Source: Psychrobacter aestuarii (GTDB lineage: Bacteria > Pseudomonadota > Gammaproteobacteria > Pseudomonadales > Moraxellaceae). Taken from it: a DNA stretch of 64,000 nucleotides. The translations under genes and the position numbers were made by a program. The stretch lies in NCBI RefSeq assembly GCF_904846035.1, contig NZ_CAJGYT010000001.1, forward strand, positions 372,001 to 436,000, given 5' to 3'. Under the pieces are notes generated by a model. That model did not search any database and was not told where the DNA came from. It saw only the letters and a program-made list of their open reading frames with translations. Below, one piece after another: positions 1 to 9,647 of the stretch (position 1 is the stretch's first letter; every line of letters begins with the position of its first letter).

Positions 1-620
1 GCTATCAGAACAATGCTGCTGGGCACTAAAAGCGCAGCATAACCGATATGCGCGTACAAAAATGCGCCCAGCACCGCCCCTGCACAAAAGCAGTACCAAA
101 TGATGGTTTGAAATGCCAATGTCGGCTTGCTGATATCGCGCCCTGCCAGCCAGTTGCCAATCGCGGCGCCCATATCTGAGGTTAAGCCCGTCAGATGCGT
201 GGTACGAATCACCGCACCGCTATAAGTGGCAATCATCGCGTTCTGTAGCCCGCACGCCATTGCCGCCGTCAATTGCCCCAAATAATCATGCTCTTGATAC
301 AGCCAATAGCTGATAAACAAAAGCAGCGCCTCGATATACAGTGCGCGCCCATAGCGGCGACCCAGCTTTAATGAAGTCTGCCCGATGACAAAGCCGCTGA
401 CAATTGCCCCTGTTAAAAATGCCAGTAGCGATGCGCCGATATACAATACGCTGTACACATCAAAGTGCGCGATAGCCGCTGCGAACAGACTGACGTTGCC
501 CGTGACGTGTGACACTGAGAGTTTGGTAAAGCCCATCAGTGCGGCGGTATTCACGCAGCCTGCACTAAAGGCAAGTATCGCGCCGCCCCACAATATCCAT
601 CTTGGTAACTTTGTAATCAT
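1..620 (-). CDS. DUF1275 (YoaK family) membrane protein, 3' end outside window
   Basis: The minus-strand frame starts at an ATG at 620 and stays open to the window edge, so about 206 residues are visible and the C-terminus is missing; the family is usually around 220-240 residues. The protein begins MITKLPRWILWGGAILAFSA and carries several hydrophobic segments. The stretch GCVNTAALMG...VSHVTGN is the typical family N-terminus, and TTHLTGLTSDMG is a second family motif. A GAGGG ribosome site lies about 9 nt before the ATG. The function of DUF1275 proteins is not established; they are small integral membrane proteins. fabI lies upstream in the same direction but is separated by an intrinsic terminator, so this is probably its own unit. 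Confidence 0.8.
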   Translation of the reverse strand, partial: MITKLPRWILWGGAILAFSAGCVNTAALMGFTKLSVSHVTGNVSLFAAAIAHFDVYSVLYIGASLLAFLTGAIVSGFVIGQTSLKLGRRYGRALYIEALLLFISYWLYQEHDYLGQLTAAMACGLQNAMIATYSGAVIRTTHLTGLTSDMGAAIGNWLAGRDISKPTLAFQTIIWYCFCAGAVLGAFLYAHIGYAALLVPSSIVLI

Positions 621-755
621 CGTGACCACCCTCAGGCATTGGTATACGCTGGACTAAACCGACACAGTATACCTTATTCTCACTAAGGGTTTTTGGTCTG
701 ATGGGTCGTGGCTGTACCTCAGTAGGCTTTGGTACTCAATAAATTGACAGGCAAT

Positions 756-786
756 AAAAAAGGCAAGCACAATGGCTGCCTTTTTT
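756..786 (-). terminator. Intrinsic terminator after fabI
   Basis: A-run, GGCA, short loop, TGCC and T-run form a symmetric hairpin. It sits 20 nt past the fabI stop on the minus strand. Because both flanks are A/T runs it could also act on the other strand. Confidence 0.75.
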
Positions 787-806
787 ACATCACCAAACCT
801 GCGCGC

Positions 807-1625
807 TTACTCTGCTGCTGGCTGTGCGTCTTCCATCATCATCAGCTGCTCGCTGATAGCAACGGTGTTAAAGCCTGCATCTACGAACAAAATCTCACCT
901 GTGATGCCTGATGCCCATGGTGACAATAGGAACAAGGCAGCGTTGCCCACTTCCATTTGGCTCACATTGCGCTGTAGCGGTGCGATTTTTTCGCTGATGT
1001 CGAGCATTTTGCGGAAAGACTTGATGCCACTTGCCGCAAGCGTACGGATAGGACCTGCTGAGATGGCGTTGACGCGGATGCCTTCGCCGCCCATTGAGGC
1101 TGCAAGGTAGCGCACGCTGGCCTCTAAACTGGCTTTTGCCATGCCCATGACGTTGTAGTTTGGCAATACAGAGATGCTGCCTTCATAGGTCAAGGTCAGC
1201 ATAGAGCCATTGCGTTTGGCAAGCAGCTCACGTCCTGCTTTTGCGAGTGCGACAAAGCTATAGCTTGAGATGTCGTGCGCAATTTGGCTGCCTTCACGCG
1301 TGGTGGCATTGGTAAAGTCGCCGTCCAGCTGATCCATCGGGGCAAAACCAATCGCGTGCACGACGCCATCGATCCCGTCACCCCAGTGACCCGCCACTTG
1401 CTCAAAGCACGCCGCGATAGAGTCGTCTGATGCCACGTCACATTCAAGCACCATTTCCGCTTCGAAGTGCTCTGCTGCCATATCGACCCGTTTTTTGATT
1501 TTTTCATTGGGATAGGTCAAGATTAAAGACGCCCCTTCACGGTGCAATGCTTCTGCAATCGCCCATGCGATAGAGAGTTTGCTGGCGATGCCTGTTACGA
1601 CAAAACGTTGTCCTTGTAGTAGCAT
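807..1625 (-). CDS. fabI: Enoyl-ACP reductase (NADH) FabI
   Basis: FabI catalyses the last, NADH-dependent reduction in each cycle of type II fatty acid elongation and is the target of triclosan. The 272-residue length is normal. A Rossmann-type cofactor start, [15 protein letters not shown], is at residues 11-25. The catalytic Tyr157 and Lys164 appear in YNVMGMAK, with the second conserved Tyr at 147 (LTYEGS). The triclosan-contact Gly93 (HAIGF) is retained, so no classic target-site resistance change is seen there. [14 protein letters not shown] is the conserved substrate loop. The start is supported by AGGAG 6 nt before the ATG. It is transcribed alone, divergently from folE, and is followed by an intrinsic terminator. 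Confidence 0.97.
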   Translation of the reverse strand: MLLQGQRFVVTGIASKLSIAWAIAEALHREGASLILTYPNEKIKKRVDMAAEHFEAEMVLECDVASDDSIAACFEQVAGHWGDGIDGVVHAIGFAPMDQLDGDFTNATTREGSQIAHDISSYSFVALAKAGRELLAKRNGSMLTLTYEGSISVLPNYNVMGMAKASLEASVRYLAASMGGEGIRVNAISAGPIRTLAASGIKSFRKMLDISEKIAPLQRNVSQMEVGNAALFLLSPWASGITGEILFVDAGFNTVAISEQLMMMEDAQPAAE

Positions 1626-2002
1626 AATAGCTCCTGATTGACCGATAGCACAGCTTCGGTAAGCGGGTTAAAAATGAAAATCACGATAAAAAAACAAGTA
1701 AAAAGTACAACAATCTATCTATCGTTTCATGTGTAAGTCAACGCGCCCTATTATACACAAATTCAGTTAGGTAAACACTCGTAAACTGTACCTGCCAAGT
1801 TGCGCGCCGTTTTGTAGGCGTTACACACTCGCCTATCCAGCGCGCAGCGGTCTTCTGCCAAAGGCTGCACAGACAAGGGGGCGCACAGTGGTATGAAGTT
1901 GAGCAAATTTCAAGTATAATCGCCCTGTTCCGAAGCTTGCACAATTTTTACAAAAATCCTTTACAAAATAGGATTTACCGCTAAGCTGTACCCACATTTT
2001 GG
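1626..2002. promoter_or_regulatory. Divergent fabI/folE control region
   Basis: This 377-nt gap holds no convincing gene. On the minus strand a perfect TATAAT lies at 1750-1755, about 120 nt before the fabI start. On the plus strand another perfect TATAAT lies at 1915-1920, about 85 nt before folE. Neither has a strong -35 element at 17 nt. I see no terminator or clear operator. Confidence 0.4.
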
Positions 2003-2614
2003 ATGGCTGCCAAACTTATGAGTAATACCCCAACAATCGCTTCAGATTATCAACAAAGTATTGAGTCTTATCGTCAGCTGATTGAGTCGACTGGCGAAGA
2101 CTTAGAGCGCCCTGGTCTGCTAGATACCCCTGAGCGCGCGGCAAAGGCCTTTGGCTATCTGACTCAAGGCTATCATCAAAACCTAAGCGACGTGGTGAAT
2201 GATGCGGTGTTCCCATCGAGTAACCGCGAGCTGGTTTTGGTACAAAATATTGAGTTTTATTCACTGTGTGAACATCATATGCTGCCCTTTCACGGTGTGG
2301 CGCATATCGGCTATTTGCCAAATGGTCAGGTTTTGGGTTTATCAAAGTTTGCGCGTATCGTCGATATGTACGCGCGCCGCTTGCAGATTCAAGAAAATCT
2401 TAGCGAACAAATCGCGCAGACTATCATGGATATCACGGGCTGTCGCGGCGTGGCGGTGGTCATGGATGCCGCGCACATGTGTATGATGATGCGTGGGGTC
2501 AACAAGCAGCACTCGACCACCCGTAGCACCGCGATGCTGGGCGAGTTCGTCCATGATGTGCAAGCGCGTAATGAGTTCTTAGGCGCGGTGCCTAAGCGTC
2601 AACCGTCACTGTAA
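2003..2614 (+). CDS. folE: GTP cyclohydrolase I FolE
   Basis: Converts GTP to 7,8-dihydroneopterin triphosphate, the first step of folate (tetrahydropterin) synthesis; the enzyme family is a homodecamer. The zinc ligands are visible as Cys89 and His92 in CEHH (residues 89-92) and Cys160 in HMCMMMRG. Other family motifs are [26 protein letters not shown] and [15 protein letters not shown]. At 203 residues it has the normal length. The start is uncertain: neither this ATG nor the ATG at 2018 (MSNTPT) has a clear ribosome site. It is monocistronic and ends before a bidirectional terminator shared with the convergent yejF. Confidence 0.96.
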   Translation: MAAKLMSNTPTIASDYQQSIESYRQLIESTGEDLERPGLLDTPERAAKAFGYLTQGYHQNLSDVVNDAVFPSSNRELVLVQNIEFYSLCEHHMLPFHGVAHIGYLPNGQVLGLSKFARIVDMYARRLQIQENLSEQIAQTIMDITGCRGVAVVMDAAHMCMMMRGVNKQHSTTRSTAMLGEFVHDVQARNEFLGAVPKRQPSL

Positions 2615-2648
2615 GCGTTCCCTATTACGGTTAAATAAAAGCACAAAG

Positions 2649-2680
2649 AAAAAGGACACCACAATGCGTGTCCTTTTTTT
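2649..2680. terminator. Bidirectional terminator between folE and yejF
   Basis: AAAAAGGACAC, an 8-nt loop and GTGTCCTTTTTTT form a perfect hairpin flanked by A and T runs, so it can end transcription from both convergent genes. Confidence 0.85.
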
Positions 2681-2697
2681 ATGGCAGTTTGTCTCAT

Positions 2698-4338
2698 TTA
2701 TGCGTTTTCAGGCGTGCTGCTTGCCTGTAGCAAGGCTTTGGTATAGGCGGCTTTGGGCGCATTAAACAGCGCTTCGGTCGTTCCTGCTTCTACAAGTGCC
2801 CCGTCTTTTAGCACCATGATATGCTGGCACAAAGCGCGCACCACGCTAAGGTCATGACTGATAAACACATAGCTGATGTTTTGCTCGGCTTGAATTTTGC
2901 GCAGCAGGTTGACGACAGTGACTTGCGTGCTGCTATCAAGCGCCGAGGTGGGCTCATCGAGTATCAGTAGTTTGGGCTTCATTACCAGCGCGCGTGCGAG
3001 CGCCACCCGCTGCCGCTGTCCGCCTGACAACTCATGCGGATAGCGGTGCCGAAACGCTTCTGGCAGCTGTACGGTTTGCAGCGCATCAATGACCGCTGTC
3101 TGGCGCATGGGTTTACTCACCCCGTGTACCAACAAACCCTCCTCGACAATCTGCGCCACCGTCATACGCGGATTGATACTGGCAAAGGGGTCTTGAAACA
3201 CCATCTGCACGGTCGCGCGAAAGCGGCGCAAAGCCGGTTTGCTAAGCGCGGTCACGTCCTGCTGGTCAATAGCGACCTCGCCTGTGATGCGCGCTTGATT
3301 GCTGAGCAGGCGGCACAATGCCAGCGCGGTGGTGGTTTTGCCTGAGCCAGACTCGCCCACGATGCCCAGCGCACGCCCTGTGTATAGAGTCATATCCAGC
3401 CCGTTGACAGCCGAAAACCAATTGGAGACCGTACCAAACAGGGTCTTTTTGGCGGGGAATTTTACTTGTAAGTCTTTGGTTAATAACAGCGGCGCGCTGT
3501 GCGCTTCGGGTACGTCACTAAGCGCTAGCGCCTGCCCAAAATCTTGATGAATCAAGGCGCGCGTGTAGTCCGCCTGCGGATTGGCAAAGATACTTTTTGT
3601 AAGACCCGCCTCAACCACCGCCCCATCGCGTAATACCATCAGCGTATCGCTGTAATGACGCACGAGGTTTAAGTCATGACTGATAAGCAGTAGCGACATC
3701 TGATAGCGCGCTTTCAGGGTTGCAAGCAAGCGCAATATCTCGTGCTGCAAGGTCACATCGAGCGCGGTGGTCGGCTCATCCGCAATTAGGATATCGGGGC
3801 GTCCTGCCAGCGCCATCGCAATCATCACCCGCTGCCGCTGTCCGCCTGACAGCTCATGCGGATAGCGGCTTAGCTTGTCTGCGGCGTCACTGATATTGAC
3901 GTCTTTTAAAAGCGCCAAAGTCTCAGCGCGCCACTCTTTTTTGGGCACGCCGCGCAGTCTTAGCGCCTCGGCGATTTGCTTTGCCACCGTATGCAGCGGA
4001 TTTAGCGCCGTCATGGGTTCTTGAAACACCATCCCGATGCGCTGACCGCGTACCGACTTGGCAAACACATCTGCCCCTTGATTGCTGATGTCCACTGCGC
4101 CCACATTCGCAAGCGCAACGTGCCCACGCACTTGCAAGTCTTTGGACAACAGCCCAAGTAGCGCAAGGCTTGAGAGCGACTTTCCCGAGCCTGACTCGCC
4201 GACCAGCGCCAGCGTCTGCCCTGCCGATAGTGTGTAAGACAGCCCCGTCACCAATGGCTGCTGACTTGGTGTATGGATGCTCAGATTATCGACCGTCAGT
4301 ACGACGGGGGATTTTGAAGTTGCCGCTTGCCTATTCAT
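2698..4338 (-). CDS. yejF: Peptide ABC transporter, fused dual ATPase subunit YejF
   Basis: The ATP-hydrolysing subunit of a YejABEF-type oligopeptide importer, with two ABC domains in one chain as in enterobacterial YejF. Each half has a Walker A (GESGSGKS and GESGSGKT), an ABC signature (LSGGQRQRV in both) and a Walker B ([10 protein letters not shown] and [10 protein letters not shown]). The open frame extends to 4383, but I chose the ATG at 4338 because AAGGCGG lies 7 nt upstream and this places the start 1 nt after the yejE stop; that gives 546 residues. It is the last gene of the yejA-gloB-yejB-yejE-yejF run. Confidence 0.94.
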   Translation of the reverse strand: MNRQAATSKSPVVLTVDNLSIHTPSQQPLVTGLSYTLSAGQTLALVGESGSGKSLSSLALLGLLSKDLQVRGHVALANVGAVDISNQGADVFAKSVRGQRIGMVFQEPMTALNPLHTVAKQIAEALRLRGVPKKEWRAETLALLKDVNISDAADKLSRYPHELSGGQRQRVMIAMALAGRPDILIADEPTTALDVTLQHEILRLLATLKARYQMSLLLISHDLNLVRHYSDTLMVLRDGAVVEAGLTKSIFANPQADYTRALIHQDFGQALALSDVPEAHSAPLLLTKDLQVKFPAKKTLFGTVSNWFSAVNGLDMTLYTGRALGIVGESGSGKTTTALALCRLLSNQARITGEVAIDQQDVTALSKPALRRFRATVQMVFQDPFASINPRMTVAQIVEEGLLVHGVSKPMRQTAVIDALQTVQLPEAFRHRYPHELSGGQRQRVALARALVMKPKLLILDEPTSALDSSTQVTVVNLLRKIQAEQNISYVFISHDLSVVRALCQHIMVLKDGALVEAGTTEALFNAPKAAYTKALLQASSTPENA

Positions 4339-4339
4339 A

Positions 4340-5356
4340 TCACATCCGCCTTGGGTCAAACGCATCACGCAATGCTTCACCAATAAAAATCAATAACGAC
4401 AATACCAAGGTTAAACTAAAAAATCCTGACAGTGCCAGCCACGGCGCTTCAAGGTTGTCTTTACCCTGCACCATCAGCTCACCAAGCGATGGCGAACCAG
4501 GCGGCAAGCCATATCCCAAAAAGTCCAACGACGTCAGCGCGATGATATTGGCGGTCAAAATAAACGGCAGCTGCGATAAGCTTGATGCCAGCGCATTGGG
4601 CAAAATATGGCGGCGCATAATCTGAAAATCTGACACGCCCAAATTGCGTGCGGCGCGTACATAATCAAAATTGCGCGCGCGCAAGAACTCTGCGCGCACC
4701 AGACCGACCAGCCCCATCCAGCCAAACAGCAGCATCATGGCAAACAGCACACCGATACTGGGGCTAAACAAGCTGACCAAAATAATAATCATAAACAGCT
4801 GCGGCATCCCGCCCCAGACTTCCATAAAGCGCTGACCAATCAAATCTACCAGACCGCCATAATAGCCTTGTATCGCACCGATAATGATACCAATCACCGA
4901 GCCTGCCAGCGTCAGCGCGATGCCGAACAACAGCGAGACACGCATGCCATACAAGATGCGCGCCAGCACATCGCGCCCCATATCATCCGTACCCAGCCAG
5001 TTTTGTGCATTGGGCGGCGCAGGATACGTCTGCCCCAATGCCAGATTGGGCGTCTGGTCGCCAAAGGCAATCGGCGGCATCACATAGTAGCCATCGCTAT
5101 TGATCAGGCTTTGCACCGCAGGGTCTTTGTAGTTGGCTTCGGTCTCAAATACCCCGCCAAACGTGGTCTCAGGATACGCCGTCATTACGGGGAAATAATA
5201 CGCCCCTTGATACTGCACCCATAACGGCTTGTCATTGGCAATCACATTCACCGCCATACACAGCACAAATATCAGCATAAACAGCCCAAGGGAAACCATA
5301 CCCAAACGGTTACGATAAAAGCGCTGACGGCGCGCCTGCCAGATTGGATTGGCCAT
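4340..5356 (-). CDS. yejE: Peptide ABC transporter permease YejE
   Basis: One of two inner-membrane permeases of the YejABEF importer. It is 338 residues long, with a hydrophobic anchor near the N-terminus, a roughly 90-residue loop outside the membrane, and a C-terminal half with several membrane segments. The permease EAA-type cytoplasmic loop is seen as VRAARNLGVSDFQIMRRHILP. The motif NWLGTDDMGRDVLARILYG is typical of Dpp/Opp-C-type permeases. Its ATG shares a base with the yejB stop (TGATG), indicating translational coupling. Confidence 0.94.
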   Translation of the reverse strand: MANPIWQARRQRFYRNRLGMVSLGLFMLIFVLCMAVNVIANDKPLWVQYQGAYYFPVMTAYPETTFGGVFETEANYKDPAVQSLINSDGYYVMPPIAFGDQTPNLALGQTYPAPPNAQNWLGTDDMGRDVLARILYGMRVSLLFGIALTLAGSVIGIIIGAIQGYYGGLVDLIGQRFMEVWGGMPQLFMIIILVSLFSPSIGVLFAMMLLFGWMGLVGLVRAEFLRARNFDYVRAARNLGVSDFQIMRRHILPNALASSLSQLPFILTANIIALTSLDFLGYGLPPGSPSLGELMVQGKDNLEAPWLALSGFFSLTLVLSLLIFIGEALRDAFDPRRM

Positions 5357-6417
5357 CAGCGCTCCTCAAAGTCAATGCGAGGGTCAATCAAGTGATAGCT
5401 GACATCACTAATCAGCTGCAATACCAGCCCAACCAAAGTAAAAATAAACAGCGTGCCAAATATCACTGGATAATCGCGCTGTTGAATCGCCTCAAAGCCC
5501 AGCAGCCCTAAGCCATCGAGCTTAAAGATAATCTCAATCAAAAAATTGCCTGTAAAAAAGATACCCACAATCGCCGCAGGTACGCCTGCGATAATAATCA
5601 GCATCGCATTGCGAAACACATGCCCATACAGCACTTGCCGCTCGCCCAGTCCCTTTGCGCGCGCCGTCAGTACATACTGCTTGCCCAGCTCTTCTAAAAA
5701 GCTGAACTTGGTCAGATACGTCAGCCCCGCAAAACCGCCCACCGTACTGGCAAGTAAAGGCAGTGCCAAATGCCAAAAATAATCTTTGATTTTGCCAAGC
5801 ACTGAGAGCTGATCGAAGTTCTCTGAGGTCAAGCCTTGTAGCGGAAACCAATTAAAATAGCTGCCGCCAGCAAAAAACACCAGCAAAATCACCGCAAACA
5901 CAAACACAGGTATCGCATGACCGATAGCCAATATCAGCGCGCTCAGCTTGTCCATACTTGAGCCATGATGACAGGCTTTATAAATACCTAAGGGAATCGC
6001 AATCAAATAAATGAGCAGCGTACTCCACAGCCCCAAGGATATCGATACAGGCATTTTTTCTAAGATTAAGTCCGTGACGCTTTGCCCTTTAAAAAACGAT
6101 GTGCCAAAGTCCAGCTGCGCATAGCTCTTGAGCATCAGCCAAAAGCGCTCAGGGGCAGGCTTATCAAAACCATATTGCGCTTTAATGCTCTCGACCATCT
6201 CTTCAGAGAGCCCGCGCGTGCCTTGATACGTCTGCTGCGCTGTGCCGCCGCCTGCACTTTTCATGCTCGCTTGCTGCTTTTGTCCCTGCTCAATCATCGC
6301 AATCTGCTGCTCGACAGGACCGCCAGGTGCGGCTTGTACAATGACAAAGTTTGCCAGCAATATCAAAAACAGCGTCGGCAGTATCAACAGCAGTCTTTTT
6401 ATGACATAACGCCCCAT
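5356..6417 (-). CDS. yejB: Peptide ABC transporter permease YejB
   Basis: The other inner-membrane permease of the importer, 353 residues. It starts MGRYVIKRLLLILPTLFLI, a typical Dpp/Opp-B-type first helix. The EAA loop is LTARAKGLGERQVLYGHVFRN and the C-terminus has YHLIDPRIDFEER, as in YejB proteins. It has a long loop between helix 1 and the core (about residues 40-120). It overlaps the yejE start by one base. Upstream, gloB ends 66 nt away on the same strand, which separates yejB from yejA and is unlike the uninterrupted yejABEF order of enterobacteria. Confidence 0.94.
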   Translation of the reverse strand: MGRYVIKRLLLILPTLFLILLANFVIVQAAPGGPVEQQIAMIEQGQKQQASMKSAGGGTAQQTYQGTRGLSEEMVESIKAQYGFDKPAPERFWLMLKSYAQLDFGTSFFKGQSVTDLILEKMPVSISLGLWSTLLIYLIAIPLGIYKACHHGSSMDKLSALILAIGHAIPVFVFAVILLVFFAGGSYFNWFPLQGLTSENFDQLSVLGKIKDYFWHLALPLLASTVGGFAGLTYLTKFSFLEELGKQYVLTARAKGLGERQVLYGHVFRNAMLIIIAGVPAAIVGIFFTGNFLIEIIFKLDGLGLLGFEAIQQRDYPVIFGTLFIFTLVGLVLQLISDVSYHLIDPRIDFEER

Positions 6418-6483
6418 CGCCTCTCACCTTATGTATGGTCTTTATTGTCTTATGGCCACGCGCGTAGCACTCGCCTTGTTTGC

Positions 6484-7263
6484 CTAAAAGTTGTCTTTGA
6501 GCGCCCGCAGTGCGGCAAATACCGTCACAGGACGGGTGTCGGGCAGCTGTGTTTTTGCCTCAACGCCCGCAATCACGCTGTCCTCGTCGGTGCGTAAAAA
6601 CACATTAATCGCTTGCTCGTGCGCCACTGTCACAGGCAGCGTGGGGATATGCTGCTCGGTCTTTTCGGTCGCGTCGATGAGCGCTTGCTGTATGGCGGCG
6701 TTCTCAGGCTCAATCGTGCGACCAAAGCGCAGATTGGCAGCGGTGTATTCGTGTGCAGGATACAACAGCGCATCGTCAGGCAGCTCACTTAAGCGGCTCA
6801 GGCTGTTATAGAGCATCTCCGCCGTACCGCTTAATATACGACCACAGCCGCCACTAAACAGCGTGTCACCACAAAAGCAATGTGCGCGCCCATCCACATC
6901 TAGGATATAGCTGACGTGATGCTCTGTGTGCCCTTCTGTACCCCAGACCTGCGCTGTACGTCCCCACGCATTGACCGTGCTGCCATCTTTGATGGTCTGG
7001 TCGGCGGTGACTGGGTGCTCGCTGTGCGCGACCACATGAATCATGGGATAGGTCTCTTGCAGCTCAGCCACGCCGTCCACATGGTCGTAGTGACGGTGGG
7101 TAATCCAAATGGCGATAGGCTCCAAGCTCTGCTCGGTCAAATAGTTGATGACTGGCGCTGCCTCACCAGGGTCAATGATGATGGCTTGCCCATTGCTGTC
7201 ATTAATAATAATCCAGATATAGTTGTCTTTTAAGGCGTTTACTGGCTGTATACGAATACTCAT
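6484..7263 (-). CDS. gloB: Hydroxyacylglutathione hydrolase (glyoxalase II) GloB
   Basis: Hydrolyses S-lactoylglutathione to lactate and glutathione, the second step of methylglyoxal detoxification. It is a binuclear metallo-beta-lactamase-fold enzyme: THRHYDH at residues 55-61 (His56, His58, Asp60, His61), His112 in EGHTEHH, Asp133 in CGDTLFSGGCGR and His171 in YPAHEYT provide the metal ligands. Length, 259 residues, is normal, and the C-terminal substrate-binding part is present. It lies on the same strand between yejA (143 nt upstream) and yejB (66 nt downstream), so it is probably cotranscribed with the peptide transporter; no functional link is known to me. Confidence 0.96.
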   Translation of the reverse strand: MSIRIQPVNALKDNYIWIIINDSNGQAIIIDPGEAAPVINYLTEQSLEPIAIWITHRHYDHVDGVAELQETYPMIHVVAHSEHPVTADQTIKDGSTVNAWGRTAQVWGTEGHTEHHVSYILDVDGRAHCFCGDTLFSGGCGRILSGTAEMLYNSLSRLSELPDDALLYPAHEYTAANLRFGRTIEPENAAIQQALIDATEKTEQHIPTLPVTVAHEQAINVFLRTDEDSVIAGVEAKTQLPDTRPVTVFAALRALKDNF

Positions 7264-7405
7264 TTTAAAAAATCCTTACCCTTTTGATGTTTGCTGCCTA
7301 CCCTAGCAAACTTTGGCGCACAGTACATTAGTAAATGGTATCTGGGCAGGCTGGTTTGCCGCTACTACTGGCATAGCAATAAGGCGGTATACGACAGGCT
7401 CAAGC

Positions 7406-9385
7406 TTAGCGTGTCAGATAATTATTCACGCGCTGCTCAGCTGCTTTATCTACCCACCAATAATCGATACCAATCGCGTTGGTCGGCAGCGTGTCGGGGT
7501 GACGGTACTCATCCCAATACGCTACCCGCGTGACAGGCGTGCCGTATAAAGGTACTAAGTAATACCCCGCGCGCAGCAAGCGATCTAACACGTGCGTGTA
7601 TAAGACAATCTCTTCTCGCGTTTGCGCATGGACCAACTTGTCGATGACCGTGTCAATAGCAGGATTTTTAATCCCTATCGTGTTTTGGCTACCGACTTCA
7701 TCTGCCGCTGGACTGCCCCATGTAGCAAATTGCTCCGCACCAGGCGAAAGACTTTGGGCAAAGACATCCACCGCCATATCATAATCAAAGCGGCGCATAC
7801 GCTCGATATATTGCGGCTCATCGACTTGGCGCACCTTTGCATCAAAACCCAAACGTTGCAAATTGCGCACATAAAATAAAGCAACACGCGTTAATGTATC
7901 GCCAGCTAACAAGATTTCAATACTTGCCCGCGTACCATCAGGCTGATACAGCTTCATGTCTTGATAATAAAAGCCTGCATCAAGCAGCAACTGACGCGCC
8001 TCTAACAGCTGCTTGCGATTAAAGCCATCGCCCTCACTTTTGGGCAGCTGCCATTCTTTTAACACCGCCTGACGCTGAATCGGCTCAAGACTTGGCAACA
8101 GCGGCTGTAATACCACCATCTCTGCTGCTGAGGGTGTGCCTTTCGCTTCTAGTTCTGAGCCATAAAAAAAGCTCTGCAAGCGCTCATATTGATTGTGAAA
8201 CAGTGCTTTGTTCATCCATTCAAAGTCGTATACCTTGGTCAGTGCTTGCCTAACGCGGATATCTTGGAACAAAGGGCGACGCTGGTTCATGATGATGCCC
8301 TGCATTGGCACAGGGTTATGGTCGGCTATCGGCTCTTTGACCACCATATTGGCGCGCATGGCAGGAAAGTTGTAGCCCGATGTCCAATTAGCCGCACTAT
8401 TTTCGACACGAAAGCGGTATTGCCCTGATTTAAAACCTTCAAAGGCAACCTCATCGCTTTGGTAATAAACAAATTTAATCCTAGCAAAGTTATAGCGACC
8501 ACGGTTGACCATCAAGTCTTTGCCCCAGTAGTTGGGGTCGCGCTCATAGCTGACCGAGCGCCCAACGTCTACCTTGCCCAAACGGTACGGACCACTGCCG
8601 AGTAACGGTGTCAACGTTATTTTTTCAAAGTCGGTATCAATCGAGCTTTTGGCAAAAACGGGAAACTGACCTACCGTTAGCGCAATCTCTGTATTGTCCG
8701 CCCCATTAAACACAAACTTTACTCGCTGCTTATCCAGCACTTGCACTTCTTTTACCGCGCTCAAATAGCTGCGCACGGACATCTGCCCTTGGGTGAGTAG
8801 CGCATCAAACGTGGCTTTCACATCCTGTGCAGTCACCGCACTGCCATCCCAAAACCGCGCTTTTGGGTCAATATGATAAATAATCCAACTGGCATCATCA
8901 GGGTCATAGGTGACTTTGTTGGCAAGCTGCGGGTACATCGTAAAGGCTTCATTGAGCGAGCCTGTCATTAAGGTGTCGTACAGATAATCCGTGCCAATCA
9001 TTGCCACGCCGGTGGTCATCCACTTGTTGGCGCTATTAAACGTACCGCGCGCTTGCAACGACAATGTGCCGCCTTTTGGCGCATTGGGATTGGCATAAGG
9101 TAAATGCGGCGCGTTGGCGTATTCGGTGGTGCTGTTCAATGCCAAAACCGTGGTGGTGATGGGCGCAGCATGGACTGCCCCGCCAAACAATGCCCAGCCA
9201 AGTCCCATTGCCCACAAAAAACGTCGCCCATAATCTGTGAGCGACGTTTGTTTGGTTTTATTGGCTTGAACGTACACAGGGCGGGCAAGGCGCTTGCCAA
9301 TAGCTTGGCGGGGGTTTGATGAGTAACGACTGCCGACAGCTGGGTGACGCTGCCTTGTCGCAAAAAAAAGCGTGGGGGTCATCAT
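7406..9385 (-). CDS. yejA: Periplasmic peptide-binding protein YejA
   Basis: Family 5 extracellular solute-binding protein that feeds peptides to YejBEF. Family motifs include SLNEAFTMYPQLANKVTYD, ARFWDGSAVTAQDVKATFDA and IIMNQRRPLFQDIRVRQAL. The mature part is about 585 residues. The N-terminus is odd: the hydrophobic signal region (MGLGWALFGGAVHA) comes only at residues 60-73, after a basic, polar stretch ending in GRRFLW. That fits a long Tat-type signal (RR followed by x and two hydrophobic residues) as well as a Sec signal with a wrong start; no better start with a ribosome site is visible, and AAGGGACGG lies upstream of the chosen ATG. Cleavage probably follows VHA at residue 73. Confidence 0.92.
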   Translation of the reverse strand: MMTPTLFFATRQRHPAVGSRYSSNPRQAIGKRLARPVYVQANKTKQTSLTDYGRRFLWAMGLGWALFGGAVHAAPITTTVLALNSTTEYANAPHLPYANPNAPKGGTLSLQARGTFNSANKWMTTGVAMIGTDYLYDTLMTGSLNEAFTMYPQLANKVTYDPDDASWIIYHIDPKARFWDGSAVTAQDVKATFDALLTQGQMSVRSYLSAVKEVQVLDKQRVKFVFNGADNTEIALTVGQFPVFAKSSIDTDFEKITLTPLLGSGPYRLGKVDVGRSVSYERDPNYWGKDLMVNRGRYNFARIKFVYYQSDEVAFEGFKSGQYRFRVENSAANWTSGYNFPAMRANMVVKEPIADHNPVPMQGIIMNQRRPLFQDIRVRQALTKVYDFEWMNKALFHNQYERLQSFFYGSELEAKGTPSAAEMVVLQPLLPSLEPIQRQAVLKEWQLPKSEGDGFNRKQLLEARQLLLDAGFYYQDMKLYQPDGTRASIEILLAGDTLTRVALFYVRNLQRLGFDAKVRQVDEPQYIERMRRFDYDMAVDVFAQSLSPGAEQFATWGSPAADEVGSQNTIGIKNPAIDTVIDKLVHAQTREEIVLYTHVLDRLLRAGYYLVPLYGTPVTRVAYWDEYRHPDTLPTNAIGIDYWWVDKAAEQRVNNYLTR

Positions 9386-9529
9386 TGGCGTGCTTACCGT
9401 CCCTTAATCCATACAATCATTGATGAGACGTTTATCATAACAAACTTCGCTTTTATCGCCTACTGGCTTTATTGCTTTATCTGTCTGCTTAGGCTAATTA
9501 TATTTAAACCTTAAAGCTATTTATCGTAT

Positions 9530-9560
9530 AAAAAAAGCCAGCCTACCGAGTAGACTGACT
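9530..9560 (-). terminator. Probable terminator downstream of LysM protein 1
   Basis: On the minus strand an 11-nt stem with two G-T-type wobbles closes a 3-nt loop and is followed by seven Ts. It lies about 90 nt past the stop of the LysM gene at 9648 and before the yejA promoter region. Confidence 0.55.
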
Positions 9561-9647
9561 ATAAATCGTATCACATTGTCTTATCGCATCGCTATGTACA
9601 AGCCATCAAGCAGGGGGCTACTTATCGCATGTTTGCTTCTTTATTAC

